Assembly: GCF_013466425.1 (NCBI RefSeq)
Contig: NZ_CP059165.1
Coordinates: 1,860,001 to 1,924,000 of the forward strand
Direction: 5' to 3'
DNA: 64,000 nucleotides
DNA from: Mycobacterium vicinigordonae
GTDB taxonomy: Bacteria; Actinomycetota; Actinomycetes; Mycobacteriales; Mycobacteriaceae
Shown: piece after piece, positions 41,111-48,484 of the stretch
Layout: the number at the start of each line of letters is the position of its first letter
Numbering within the stretch: position 1 is the stretch's first letter
Notes under the pieces: generated by a model
The model's database searches: none
Seen by the model: only the letters and a program-made list of their open reading frames with translations
Told to the model about the DNA's origin: nothing
Made by a program: the position numbers and the translations under genes

Positions 41111-41920
41111 TCAGAAGTCTGTTCCACCGTCGATATTGATCGCTGCACCGGTGAGGTAAGCAGCGCAATCACTGAGCAGGAAGGCGATCAATTCGCCTGC
41201 TTCGGTGGGCTTTCCGCCACGGCCGAGGGCGACCCGCATGTTCCAGTTGGGATTGCTGGCCAGATGGGTATAGATCGCGTCCTGCAACGGCACCCCGTAT
41301 TCTTCCGCACGCTGCGCCCGGATGAAGTCATTGACCTCGGTATCGAACAATCCTGGGCACACCGTGTTGACCCTGATCCCCTCGGGTCCATACGTTTTCG
41401 CCAGAATCTTCGAGAGCGTGAGTACGGCCGCCTTAAGTGCGTTGTAGGGAGGAATCAAGATCTTCGGCGCCCGCACCGAATACGCGGCGGTGGTCACGAT
41501 CGTCCCGCCGCCGTTGCGCTGTAGGTGCGGTATTACCGCGCGGCAGGAGCGAACAGTTGCCATCAATATCAACTGGTAATACCAGTCCCAGGAATCGTCG
41601 GAGTGCTCCAGAAATGGCCCCTGCTGGTTCATCGGTCCGGCCGTGACGGCCAACCCGCGCAAGGGTCCAAGGCTGGTGGCTGCTCGCTCGACGGCGCGGT
41701 CCACTTCATTGCCGGACGAGGCGGCATCCACCGCGATGCCCACCGCGCGGACGCCATGCTCGGCTGCCAACCATGACGCACGATCGCGAGCACGTTCCTC
41801 GTCGCGCGCCAACAACGCAACATTGGCGCAGTTGGCGGCCAGTTGCTCGGCAGCGGCGAATCCGATGCCAGTGGTGCCGCCCACCAGGACGAAGTTGGCT
41901 CCGGTGACCCCTAGGTCCAC
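41111..41920 (-). CDS. SDR-family oxidoreductase
   Basis: An SDR of about 269 residues: FVLVGGTTGIGFAAAEQLAANC cofactor loop, VTAGPM in place of the usual NNAG, TTAAYSVRAP, and YNALKAAVLTLSK with Tyr and Lys. The altered NNAG region is seen in some enoyl-reductase-like SDRs. The GTG at 41920 was chosen for a GGGAG ribosome site at ideal distance; ATG codons at 41956 and 42013 are in frame but less well placed. It is divergent from the SDR at 42061, with an operator between them. Confidence 0.86.
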   Translation of the reverse strand: MDLGVTGANFVLVGGTTGIGFAAAEQLAANCANVALLARDEERARDRASWLAAEHGVRAVGIAVDAASSGNEVDRAVERAATSLGPLRGLAVTAGPMNQQGPFLEHSDDSWDWYYQLILMATVRSCRAVIPHLQRNGGGTIVTTAAYSVRAPKILIPPYNALKAAVLTLSKILAKTYGPEGIRVNTVCPGLFDTEVNDFIRAQRAEEYGVPLQDAIYTHLASNPNWNMRVALGRGGKPTEAGELIAFLLSDCAAYLTGAAINIDGGTDF

Positions 41921-41984
41921 CTGGTCTCCCTTCTCTGCGTTCCCGTCCTCGGGCATGCGTAGCAAGGCCACGGGATTCAACTGA

Positions 41985-42003
41985 ACATACCGTGTACTAT
42001 TGT
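41985..42003. promoter_or_regulatory. Operator (exact) between two divergent SDR genes
   Basis: The plus strand reads ACATACCGTGTACTATTGT, exact to the pattern, with outer GAACA/TGTTC arms and a rightward TATTGT. It lies 57 bp before the SDR at 42061 and 64 bp from the leftward SDR, within the 140-bp gap 41921-42060. Confidence 0.72.
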
Positions 42004-42060
42004 TCTTCATCACATGAGACGGGGGACGGCGCGCAACCGTACATCGCAGGAGAGGGCCTC

Positions 42061-42819
42061 ATGGGCGAACGGACGTTGGCCGGCAAGCGCGTCGTGGTTG
42101 TGGGCGCCTCGGCAGGAATCGGGCGGGCTTTCGCGGTGCGTGCCGGCAAGGAAGGTGCCCAACTCCTTGCCGCGGCACGTCGATCGGACCGGTTGCAGGA
42201 AGTCGTCGAGGAGGCTGGTTGCGGCACGGCTGTGACCGCAGACGCCCGCAATGGCGAAGACTGCGCCAGGATTGCCGAGGCTGCCCGCGAGCGACTCGGC
42301 GCCATCGATCTGTTGTTCATTTCGATCGGATACGCACCGCTGCGCATGTTCGCCCAGACCACTTCCGCCGAATGGTTCGACGTGATGCAGACCAATGTGG
42401 TCGCTGTGCACCGCGCGATCACCGCGTGTTTGCCTGTGCTTGCGCCCGCCGCGATGGTGGCCACCTTGACTTCGGAGACCGTCGGACAAGCGCGCGTTGC
42501 GCTGGGTTGCTACTCGACCAGCAAGGCAGCGCTCGCGGAGAGCATGAACGCATGGCGCTGCGAACATCCCGAGTTCCGGTTCTGCAATGTGACCGTGGGA
42601 GGCACGGTGCCGACCGAGTTCACCGCGTCCTTCGACGCCGAACTGCTGAGCGTCGCAGTGCAGCACTGGATCGCCCGCGGACTGCTTCAGCAGACAATGA
42701 TGACCCCTGACGATGTCGCCGACGTCCTGGCGGGCATGTTCGCCAGTGTGCTCGATTTCCCGGACGTCGGGCCCGAAAATCTGGTGTTGCGCCCAGCTTC
42801 ACCGCTGGTGTCGCCTTGA
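42061..42819 (+). CDS. SDR-family oxidoreductase
   Basis: A 252-residue SDR: VVVVGASAGIGRAFAVRAGKEGAQLLAAARR, then LFISIGYAPL at the NNAG place (diverged), serine in LTSETVGQ, and CYSTSKAALAESM with Tyr and Lys. The N-terminal ATG at 42061 follows GGAGAGGG, a strong ribosome site, so the open frame back to 41992 is not used. Its stop overlaps the TTG start of the DUF427-thioesterase gene (TTGA). Likely a hydroxyacyl-CoA or alcohol dehydrogenase in the island's pathway. Confidence 0.87.
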   Translation: MGERTLAGKRVVVVGASAGIGRAFAVRAGKEGAQLLAAARRSDRLQEVVEEAGCGTAVTADARNGEDCARIAEAARERLGAIDLLFISIGYAPLRMFAQTTSAEWFDVMQTNVVAVHRAITACLPVLAPAAMVATLTSETVGQARVALGCYSTSKAALAESMNAWRCEHPEFRFCNVTVGGTVPTEFTASFDAELLSVAVQHWIARGLLQQTMMTPDDVADVLAGMFASVLDFPDVGPENLVLRPASPLVSP

Positions 42820-44093
42820 CCGCAATTGAGTCGGCGTGGCCGGACCACCCCGAATATCGCATAGAGGTCATACCCTGCTGCCACACTGGCCAGGTCTGGC
42901 TCGGCGATGTGCTGCTCGCGGAGAGTGATCGGTGCGTGGTGGTCACCGAGACCGATCACGAAGACCGACTTTATTTTCCGGAATTCGCAGTGCAGTGGGA
43001 ACTCTTCGAACCCTCGGAGTACACCACCGTCTGTCCGTTCAAAGGGCGGGCGAGTTATTGGAATCTGACGGGCACGGATCCGGCAGTGGAGAACGTGGTC
43101 TGGACCTACCGCACGCCGCTGGCCAAGGTGGCAGCGATCGCCGGCCACGTGTCGTTCTACCAGGACTCGCTGCGGGTGCTGGTCGTCGAACGCTGGGCAG
43201 ACCATTCGACGGTGCCGGCAACGTTTCCGCTGTGGGGTGACTCTGCGGAGTTGCTCAGGCTGATCGATGTCGTGCCCGACGGTGCTGGCCAGTTCATCGG
43301 GCCGGCGCACGGGCCCACTCGTCGCAATGTCGTCGAGGGTGGCCAACTGTTGGCAGAGTCCGTCGTGGCGGTAGCGAAAACGTTTCCCGGACAGCGTGTT
43401 ACATCGGCTTCGATGATATTCGCCAAAGCGGTGGCGTTCGACGCACCAGTGGAAGTCTCAGTGGAGACACTTCGCCAGGGCAGAACTTTCTCGTCGGCGC
43501 AAGTCCGGATCAGCCAGCACGGGTCATTGCGCAGCGCCGGGATCGTGCTGGCCGACGCGGGTGCAGACGACGTCATGCGGGACGTTGAACCGATGCCGAA
43601 CTTGCCCGGGCCCGACGCCGCGGTGCCCTTTGCCGGCTTCGGAATGACGGGCCGGGAAATCCGAATCATCGACGCCGCTTACGATCCCGATCCCGACCGG
43701 CTAGGTCCACCAGTCGTGCACGCGTGGGTGCGCTTCCGCGACGACCCCGCTGAGCCCTACCTCCGGGCTGCGTTACTTGCCCAATCGACCACGCACTGGA
43801 CCATCGCCGCCGCAATGCGGCCACATCGCGGACTCGGTGAAGCGCGCGCCCACATCACGCTGTCGACGGGGATCATGAAAGCTGACATCGCTTTTCACGA
43901 TGAAGCGGATGTCACCGACTGGTTGCTGTACACCAACCACGCCTTCTGGTCGGGAAATGGGCTGGCTCAGGGGGACGGCCGGGTATTTGCTCAGGACGGT
44001 CGATTGGTCGCGTCGTACACGATTCAGGCGATGGTGCGTGATTTCCCGGTTGATCCGAGCTCCTTGGGTCGCGACAGCCGTACGGCTATGTAG
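42816..44093 (+). CDS. DUF427 - acyl-CoA thioesterase II fusion
   Basis: A 425-residue two-part protein. Residues about 14-125 match DUF427 (CHTGQVWLGDVLLAESDRCVVV, YFPEFAVQWELFEPS, TTVCPFKGRASYW). Residues about 145-420 form a TesB-like double hot-dog (GPTRRNVVEGGQLLAESVVAVAKTFPG, FGMTGREIRII, YLRAALLAQSTTHWTIAAAMRPH). Thioesterase II releases CoA from acyl-CoA, possibly as an overflow valve. The TTG at 42816 overlaps the SDR stop as TTGA. DUF427 is normally a separate small protein, so the fusion is unusual. Confidence 0.83.
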   Translation: MTAIESAWPDHPEYRIEVIPCCHTGQVWLGDVLLAESDRCVVVTETDHEDRLYFPEFAVQWELFEPSEYTTVCPFKGRASYWNLTGTDPAVENVVWTYRTPLAKVAAIAGHVSFYQDSLRVLVVERWADHSTVPATFPLWGDSAELLRLIDVVPDGAGQFIGPAHGPTRRNVVEGGQLLAESVVAVAKTFPGQRVTSASMIFAKAVAFDAPVEVSVETLRQGRTFSSAQVRISQHGSLRSAGIVLADAGADDVMRDVEPMPNLPGPDAAVPFAGFGMTGREIRIIDAAYDPDPDRLGPPVVHAWVRFRDDPAEPYLRAALLAQSTTHWTIAAAMRPHRGLGEARAHITLSTGIMKADIAFHDEADVTDWLLYTNHAFWSGNGLAQGDGRVFAQDGRLVASYTIQAMVRDFPVDPSSLGRDSRTAM

Positions 44094-44109
44094 CGGTGTT
44101 GCCGGGTGT

Positions 44110-44721
44110 TCAGCGTAGGCCGTTAATTGCGAACTTCTCGACGTACTGGCGGACCGTTTCGGGCTTGGTCATATCGAAACTCAGGCCTTGATTGACCGTG
44201 GAGAACGAATAAATAATGCGGGCCAGCCATTCGCTGGCGGCAGTGACGTCGATTCCGGCTCCGACTTCTCCGCGCTTTTGCGCGTCCCGCACGTAGGGTT
44301 CGAGGAACTTCGTGGTGCGTCGGACAGCACTGTCGCCATCGGCGATCATGTGGCGCATGAGCTCGGCGTCGTCGGCCATCAGGCGGTTGCGGGTGCGATG
44401 ATCGAGAAGGATGGTGGCGTGCGTCTGAGCCATGGCCCCGAGCTGCTCGGCGAGTGTTGCTTTTCCCTCCATCGCCGCGGCGACCTGTTGGTAGAACCGT
44501 TGGGCGCCATGCTCGATGGCGGCTTCGATGAGGACATCACGATCGACGAAGTATCGGTAGATCGTGCCACGCGAGACCTTGGCCATTCGCGCGACGTCCT
44601 GGACGCTCGTGCGCTGGATACCCAATTGGCTGAAACACTGGTTGGCGGCGTCCAAGATCTGCTCGCGACGATCGAACTCGTCGGCGACGTCGACCTCGCC
44701 TGCGACTCGATCCGTCGACAT
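44110..44721 (-). CDS. TetR-family transcriptional regulator (candidate island regulator)
   Basis: A 203-residue TetR protein. The HTH is QILDAANQCFSQLGIQRTSVQDVARMAKVSRGTIYRYFVDRDVLI (residues about 20-65), ending with the classic TIYRYF. The C-terminal helical domain (about 75-200) should bind an effector, probably an acyl-CoA. An exact copy of the island operator lies 51 bp upstream (44772-44790), which indicates autoregulation and makes this the best candidate for the protein binding all the copies. It is a lone gene between the DUF427-thioesterase and ALDH genes. Confidence 0.9.
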   Translation of the reverse strand: MSTDRVAGEVDVADEFDRREQILDAANQCFSQLGIQRTSVQDVARMAKVSRGTIYRYFVDRDVLIEAAIEHGAQRFYQQVAAAMEGKATLAEQLGAMAQTHATILLDHRTRNRLMADDAELMRHMIADGDSAVRRTTKFLEPYVRDAQKRGEVGAGIDVTAASEWLARIIYSFSTVNQGLSFDMTKPETVRQYVEKFAINGLR

Positions 44722-44771
44722 ACCTTTAACCTCCGCCTCTCGCCGGTTGTTCTCCGCATCAATGCTACGTG

Positions 44772-44790
44772 ACAGTTGATGTCACAGTGT
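44772..44790. promoter_or_regulatory. Operator (exact) upstream of the TetR gene
   Basis: The plus strand reads ACAGTTGATGTCACAGTGT. It also holds the nested inverted repeat GTGAC / GTCAC (44770-44784). It lies in the 87-bp gap 44722-44808 between the TetR start and the ALDH stop, so it can only serve the TetR promoter. Confidence 0.7.
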
Positions 44791-44808
44791 TATGGCACAC
44801 CCATTCTT

Positions 44809-46284
44809 TCAACGCATGAACGTGGTCTTCGTCTCGAGGTATCCCTCGATACCGGCTTGCCCGTTCTCCCGGCCCAAACCTGACTGCTTCATCCCGCCGA
44901 ACGGTGCGTGTGGTTGCAACGTCCACGAGTTCACACCGATGGTGCCCGCTCGCAGTGCGCCGCTGACTCGCAGGGCACGGCTGACATCGTGGGTGTAGAC
45001 CGCGGCCCCCAGCCCGTACCGTGTGTCATTGGCGAGCCGAATCGCTTCGTCATCTTCGGTAAACGGGATGACGCACAAGACCGGTCCAAAGATTTCCTCT
45101 TGTGCGACGGCCATCGAATTGTCGACGTTGACCAACACGGTCGGTGCCACGAAGTTACCAGTCGCAGCGGCATTTTCGGCTCGGCCGCCCCCGACGGCCA
45201 GTTTTGCGCCGTCACCGACGGCGCGCTCGATGTGGCTCAGCACGCGGCGCATGTGCTGCGTAGTGATCATCGGTGCGGCTGAAACTGATGGATCGAAAGG
45301 GTCGCCGAACGTTGCCGCCGCAGCGAATCCGATCAGGGTTGAGAGCACTTCGTCGTATACGTCGCGGTGCACCAGTATCCGTGACTGGCACACGCAGACC
45401 TGGCCAGACAACCCCAAGAATGCGTTGCCTGCAGCGATTCCGACGGCCATGCCGAGGTCGGCGTCGGGAAAGATGAGCGCCGGGGTCTTGCCGCCCAACT
45501 CTAGCGAGATCCGGCCGATACGGGCGCCGACGGTGGCCGCGATTGCGCTGCCGATGCCGCGACTGCCGGTGAACGACACCTTGTCCACCCGAGGGTCGCC
45601 GACCAGTGCGGTGCCGACCGGGTCGCCCGGTCCGAGCAACATGTTGAATACCCCGGGTGGCAGATCGGCCTGCGCTATCAACTCCGCGATCCGCAGGCTG
45701 ACCAACGGAGACAACTCGGACGGTTTGGCGACTACAGTGCATCCGGCCGCCAGCGCGGGAGCGAGCTTTTGGGCGAACAGGCTCATCGGTGCGTTCCACG
45801 GGGTGATGATCGCTGCGACGCCGACAGGTTCGTGGGTGGTGAAAGTGAACGGCTGAGAAGCTTCCCATTGGGGGTAGGTGTTGCCGGTGATCTTGTCGAC
45901 CCAGCCGGCATAGGTGTCGAAGAGGTCGGCCGGGTATTCCGCGCCCATCTGATAGAAGCCGACGAACGAGCTTGGTGTCGCATTATCAAGGGACAGAAGC
46001 ATATTGAGGTTGGCCGCGTCGGCGCGGATGAGGTCGGCGATGGTCCGGAGGTACTGCGCCCGATCGCGACCCGGCAGTCGAGGCCAAGGCCCCTCGTCAA
46101 AAGCTACGCGCGCGGCTGAAATTGCTGCGTCGACGGCGGCTGCGTCGGCATTCGGTGCATCGAAGACGGATTCACCGGTCGCCGGGTGGATGTGCGGGAT
46201 TGGCTCGGCCGAGCTATCGAGCCACGAACCGGCTATGTAGAGCCGCGCGGGCGGAAGGGTCGCCTTGCTCAGATGTGGCAGCAT
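44809..46284 (-). CDS. NAD(P)-dependent aldehyde dehydrogenase
   Basis: A 491-residue ALDH: VAAIITPWNAPMSLFAQKLAPALAAGC, FTGSRGIGSAIAATVG, general base E262 in LELGGKTPALIF, catalytic C297 in LGLSGQVCVCQSR. It oxidises an aldehyde intermediate to the acid or acts on a retinal/geranial-like substrate. The ATG at 46284 (MLPHLSKATLPP) is preferred; the frame to 46542 would cross the operator and the divergent SDR gene. It is transcribed alone, leftward, from the site at 46307-46325. Confidence 0.9.
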   Translation of the reverse strand: MLPHLSKATLPPARLYIAGSWLDSSAEPIPHIHPATGESVFDAPNADAAAVDAAISAARVAFDEGPWPRLPGRDRAQYLRTIADLIRADAANLNMLLSLDNATPSSFVGFYQMGAEYPADLFDTYAGWVDKITGNTYPQWEASQPFTFTTHEPVGVAAIITPWNAPMSLFAQKLAPALAAGCTVVAKPSELSPLVSLRIAELIAQADLPPGVFNMLLGPGDPVGTALVGDPRVDKVSFTGSRGIGSAIAATVGARIGRISLELGGKTPALIFPDADLGMAVGIAAGNAFLGLSGQVCVCQSRILVHRDVYDEVLSTLIGFAAAATFGDPFDPSVSAAPMITTQHMRRVLSHIERAVGDGAKLAVGGGRAENAAATGNFVAPTVLVNVDNSMAVAQEEIFGPVLCVIPFTEDDEAIRLANDTRYGLGAAVYTHDVSRALRVSGALRAGTIGVNSWTLQPHAPFGGMKQSGLGRENGQAGIEGYLETKTTFMR

Positions 46285-46306
46285 GGAGATGGCAGTCACG
46301 AAGTAA

Positions 46307-46325
46307 ACAATAGTACACAATATGT
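46307..46325. promoter_or_regulatory. Operator (exact) between ALDH and SDR genes
   Basis: On the minus strand it reads ACATATTGTGTACTATTGT, exact to the pattern, with a leftward TATTGT. It lies 22 bp before the ALDH start and 53 bp before the divergent SDR, in the 94-bp gap 46285-46378. Confidence 0.72.
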
Positions 46326-46378
46326 ATCTGTGTATATTGCGGGTTTTGACCGGTTGCGCGGGCTGAGGAGCCTCCTCG

Positions 46379-47155
46379 ATGGACTTGAACGGACGAGTTG
46401 CCGTGATCACTGGCGCAAGCGGCGGTATTGGACGGGTACTGGCGAATCGGTACGCGCGCAGCGGGGCGGCTGTCGTCCTGGTCGCACGGCGGAGCTTAGA
46501 ACTCGGCGAAACCGCGAAGATGGTGGCTGCCTGCGGCGGCAAGTCGCTACAGATCGTAGCCGATGTCAGTGCCGAAGAGCAGTGTCAGAATGTAATTCGC
46601 CAGACGGTAGCGCATTTCGGCCGGGTCGATGTGCTGGTGAATAACGCGGCGATCCCGGGAATGGATGAGCCCATCAGTCACGCAACTGCGGCGAACTGGA
46701 ACGCCGTGCTGGCGACCAATCTGATAGCGCCGATGCTGCTGTCGCGAGAGGCATTGCGGCACATGATCCCGAGCGGTAATGGCAATATCCAGTTCCTATC
46801 CTCAGCCGCGGCAAGGTCGGTGCGTCCCCGGAAGGGCCACTACGCCGCCGCAAAACTGGCGCTCAGCGCGTTGTGTCAGACGCTGGCGCTCGAAGCCGGC
46901 GAGCACGGCATTCGGGTGAACACCATTGTGGTGGGAGCTGTTGCGGGTGAACTGCTGGACCGCTACATCGCCAAAGTGGCCGATCAGCAGCAAATCGAAC
47001 TGGCCGAGGCGCGCAGGCGTATCTCCGCGGCGAACGCTCTCGGGCGACTCGTCGAACCCAAGGAAGTGGCGGACGTGTCGGTTTGGTTGGCATCGGACGC
47101 CGCCGCGGCGATCACCGGACAAGACATCGTTGTGACCGGAGGCCAACGAGTCTGA
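46379..47155 (+). CDS. SDR-family oxidoreductase
   Basis: A 258-residue classical SDR: AVITGASGGIGRVLANRYARSGAAVVLVARR, VLVNNAAIPG, serine in LSSAAARSVRP, YAAAKLALSAL with Tyr and Lys, and the C-terminal ITGQDIVVTGGQRV. The arginine-rich end of the cofactor loop (VARRS) suggests NADP preference. The start is ATG 46379, preceded by GAGGAG. A second SDR gene with its own operator follows 76 bases later. Probable hydroxyacyl-CoA or alcohol dehydrogenase. Confidence 0.89.
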   Translation: MDLNGRVAVITGASGGIGRVLANRYARSGAAVVLVARRSLELGETAKMVAACGGKSLQIVADVSAEEQCQNVIRQTVAHFGRVDVLVNNAAIPGMDEPISHATAANWNAVLATNLIAPMLLSREALRHMIPSGNGNIQFLSSAAARSVRPRKGHYAAAKLALSALCQTLALEAGEHGIRVNTIVVGAVAGELLDRYIAKVADQQQIELAEARRRISAANALGRLVEPKEVADVSVWLASDAAAAITGQDIVVTGGQRV

Positions 47156-47180
47156 CTGATGCGGCTGGTTGAATAACTGA

Positions 47181-47199
47181 ACGAAATATGTTCCATTGT
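47181..47199. promoter_or_regulatory. Operator (one mismatch) before SDR-DUF35-thiolase operon
   Basis: The plus strand reads ACGAAATATGTTCCATTGT; only the third base (G for A) departs from the pattern. It lies 32 bp before the TTG start at 47232, next to TATATC. It is the last copy noticed in the window. Confidence 0.6.
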
Positions 47200-47231
47200 T
47201 ATATCGATTGTAGTCCGCGATAGGAGCGATC

Positions 47232-48032
47232 TTGGCCCGTTTGGAGGACAGGCAGGCACTGGTCACCGGTGGAGCCCAGGGGTTGGGACGAGCGATAGCT
47301 CTGCGGCTGGCCGAGTTGGGAGCGCGCGTTGCCATCGTCGACTTGAACGAGGACAAAGCTCAAGAGTGTGTCGAGCAGATCCGCATGAAAAGCGGTGAAG
47401 CGTCCTGCGTCCGAGCGAACGTCGCACGCCGCGACGATGTCGAGTCGGCGGTGCAGCACGCCGCCGACGAAGGCGGGGGACGCATAGACATCATGGTCAA
47501 CGCCGCCCAATTCTTTGCAATGCCCAAGGCTTTGGAGCTGGTCACCGAAAAGGACTGGGAACTGTCGGAAGCGACCGGTCCCAAAGCCACGTTTCGTTTC
47601 ATGCAGGCCGGATTCCCTTTCTTGCAGGCTTCGGGTCGTGCGTCGGTGATTAACTTCGTGTCTGGTTCGGCCCTGGGGGGCATCGCATATACGGCGCCGT
47701 ATTCAGCGGCCAAAGGTGCGATCGCCGCGCTCACCAAGGTGGCCGCCAACGAATGGGCGCGTCACCGTATCCGGGTCAATGCTGTCTGCCCATTCGCTCT
47801 CACCGAGGTACAGCAGAAGATGATTGGCACCGAGTGGGACAACTACACCCGAACGGCCCAGGCGTCGCCGATGAAGCGCGGAGCTGACCCGGATAGCGAA
47901 ATCGCGCCCGCAGTAGCATTTCTGGCTGGTGATGATTCGACCTTTGTGACCGGGACAGTGTTGCACATCGACGGCGGCATGACCGAACTCTCGACCGTCG
48001 ACTATTCGCAGTCACCCGGTGTGTTCGGTTAG
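47232..48032 (+). CDS. SDR-family oxidoreductase, TTG start
   Basis: A 266-residue SDR: ALVTGGAQGLGRAIALRLAELGARVAIVDLN (acidic D ending the loop, so NAD preference), IMVNAAQFFAMP at the NNAG place, serine in FVSGSALGG, YSAAKGAIAAL with Tyr and Lys, and TVLHIDGGMTEL at the end. The start is TTG at 47232 after the ribosome site TAGGAG; no ATG or GTG fits as well. It heads an operon with a DUF35 protein, a thiolase-like protein and an adenosylcobinamide amidohydrolase. It may oxidise the hydroxyacyl-CoA later cleaved by the thiolase-like enzyme. Confidence 0.88.
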   Translation: MARLEDRQALVTGGAQGLGRAIALRLAELGARVAIVDLNEDKAQECVEQIRMKSGEASCVRANVARRDDVESAVQHAADEGGGRIDIMVNAAQFFAMPKALELVTEKDWELSEATGPKATFRFMQAGFPFLQASGRASVINFVSGSALGGIAYTAPYSAAKGAIAALTKVAANEWARHRIRVNAVCPFALTEVQQKMIGTEWDNYTRTAQASPMKRGADPDSEIAPAVAFLAGDDSTFVTGTVLHIDGGMTELSTVDYSQSPGVFG

Positions 48033-48058
48033 CCCTCGATGTTCGCACTTGCCGGACG

Positions 48059-48484
48059 ATGACGCCGATGCCCGACAGCGAGCGGCCGGCGCCGGTACTG
48101 ACTCAGCTAGATCGGCCATTCTGGACCGGTGGGGCGGCGGGTGCGCTGCGGATGCAGCGTTGCGTGCGTTGCACGCGGATTTGCCATCCCCCCGCTTTGC
48201 GTTGCCCTCGTGATCACGCAGTGCTGGAATTCGTTGAACTTAGCGGTCGAGGCGTCGTCGAGTCGTGGACGATCAATCGGCACCAATGGTTTCCAGGTTT
48301 TCAGCCCCCGTACGTGATCGCATTCGTCAACCCCGTCGAGGACTTGAATGCCCGGTTGCTGACCAACTTGGTCAATGTCGAACCTGACGAAATTTCCCAG
48401 AACATGTTGGTGCGGGTGGTCTTCGACCAGCTCGTCGTCGGCGAGGACGAGGTGTACATACCGTTGTTCGAGCCAGAACACTGA
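48059..48484 (+). CDS. DUF35 zinc-ribbon/OB-fold protein (thiolase/aldolase partner)
   Basis: A 141-residue DUF35 protein. The ribbon has C35-x2-C38 (QRCVRCTRIC) and C49 followed by H53 (LRCPRDH), so the fourth ligand may be histidine or absent. The OB fold follows: GRGVVESWTINRHQWFPGFQPPYVIAFVNPVED. The stop overlaps the thiolase-like start by one base (48484), the usual sign of a DUF35-thiolase complex. Such pairs include steroid retro-aldolases. Alternative ATG at 48068. Confidence 0.88.
   Translation: MTPMPDSERPAPVLTQLDRPFWTGGAAGALRMQRCVRCTRICHPPALRCPRDHAVLEFVELSGRGVVESWTINRHQWFPGFQPPYVIAFVNPVEDLNARLLTNLVNVEPDEISQNMLVRVVFDQLVVGEDEVYIPLFEPEH

Noticed and set aside
6302..47199. KstR or KstR2 binding sites, expected because the gene content resembles sterol catabolism.
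   Set aside because: No promoter inspected had TNNAACNNGTTNNA or the KstR2 palindrome; a different shared motif is present.
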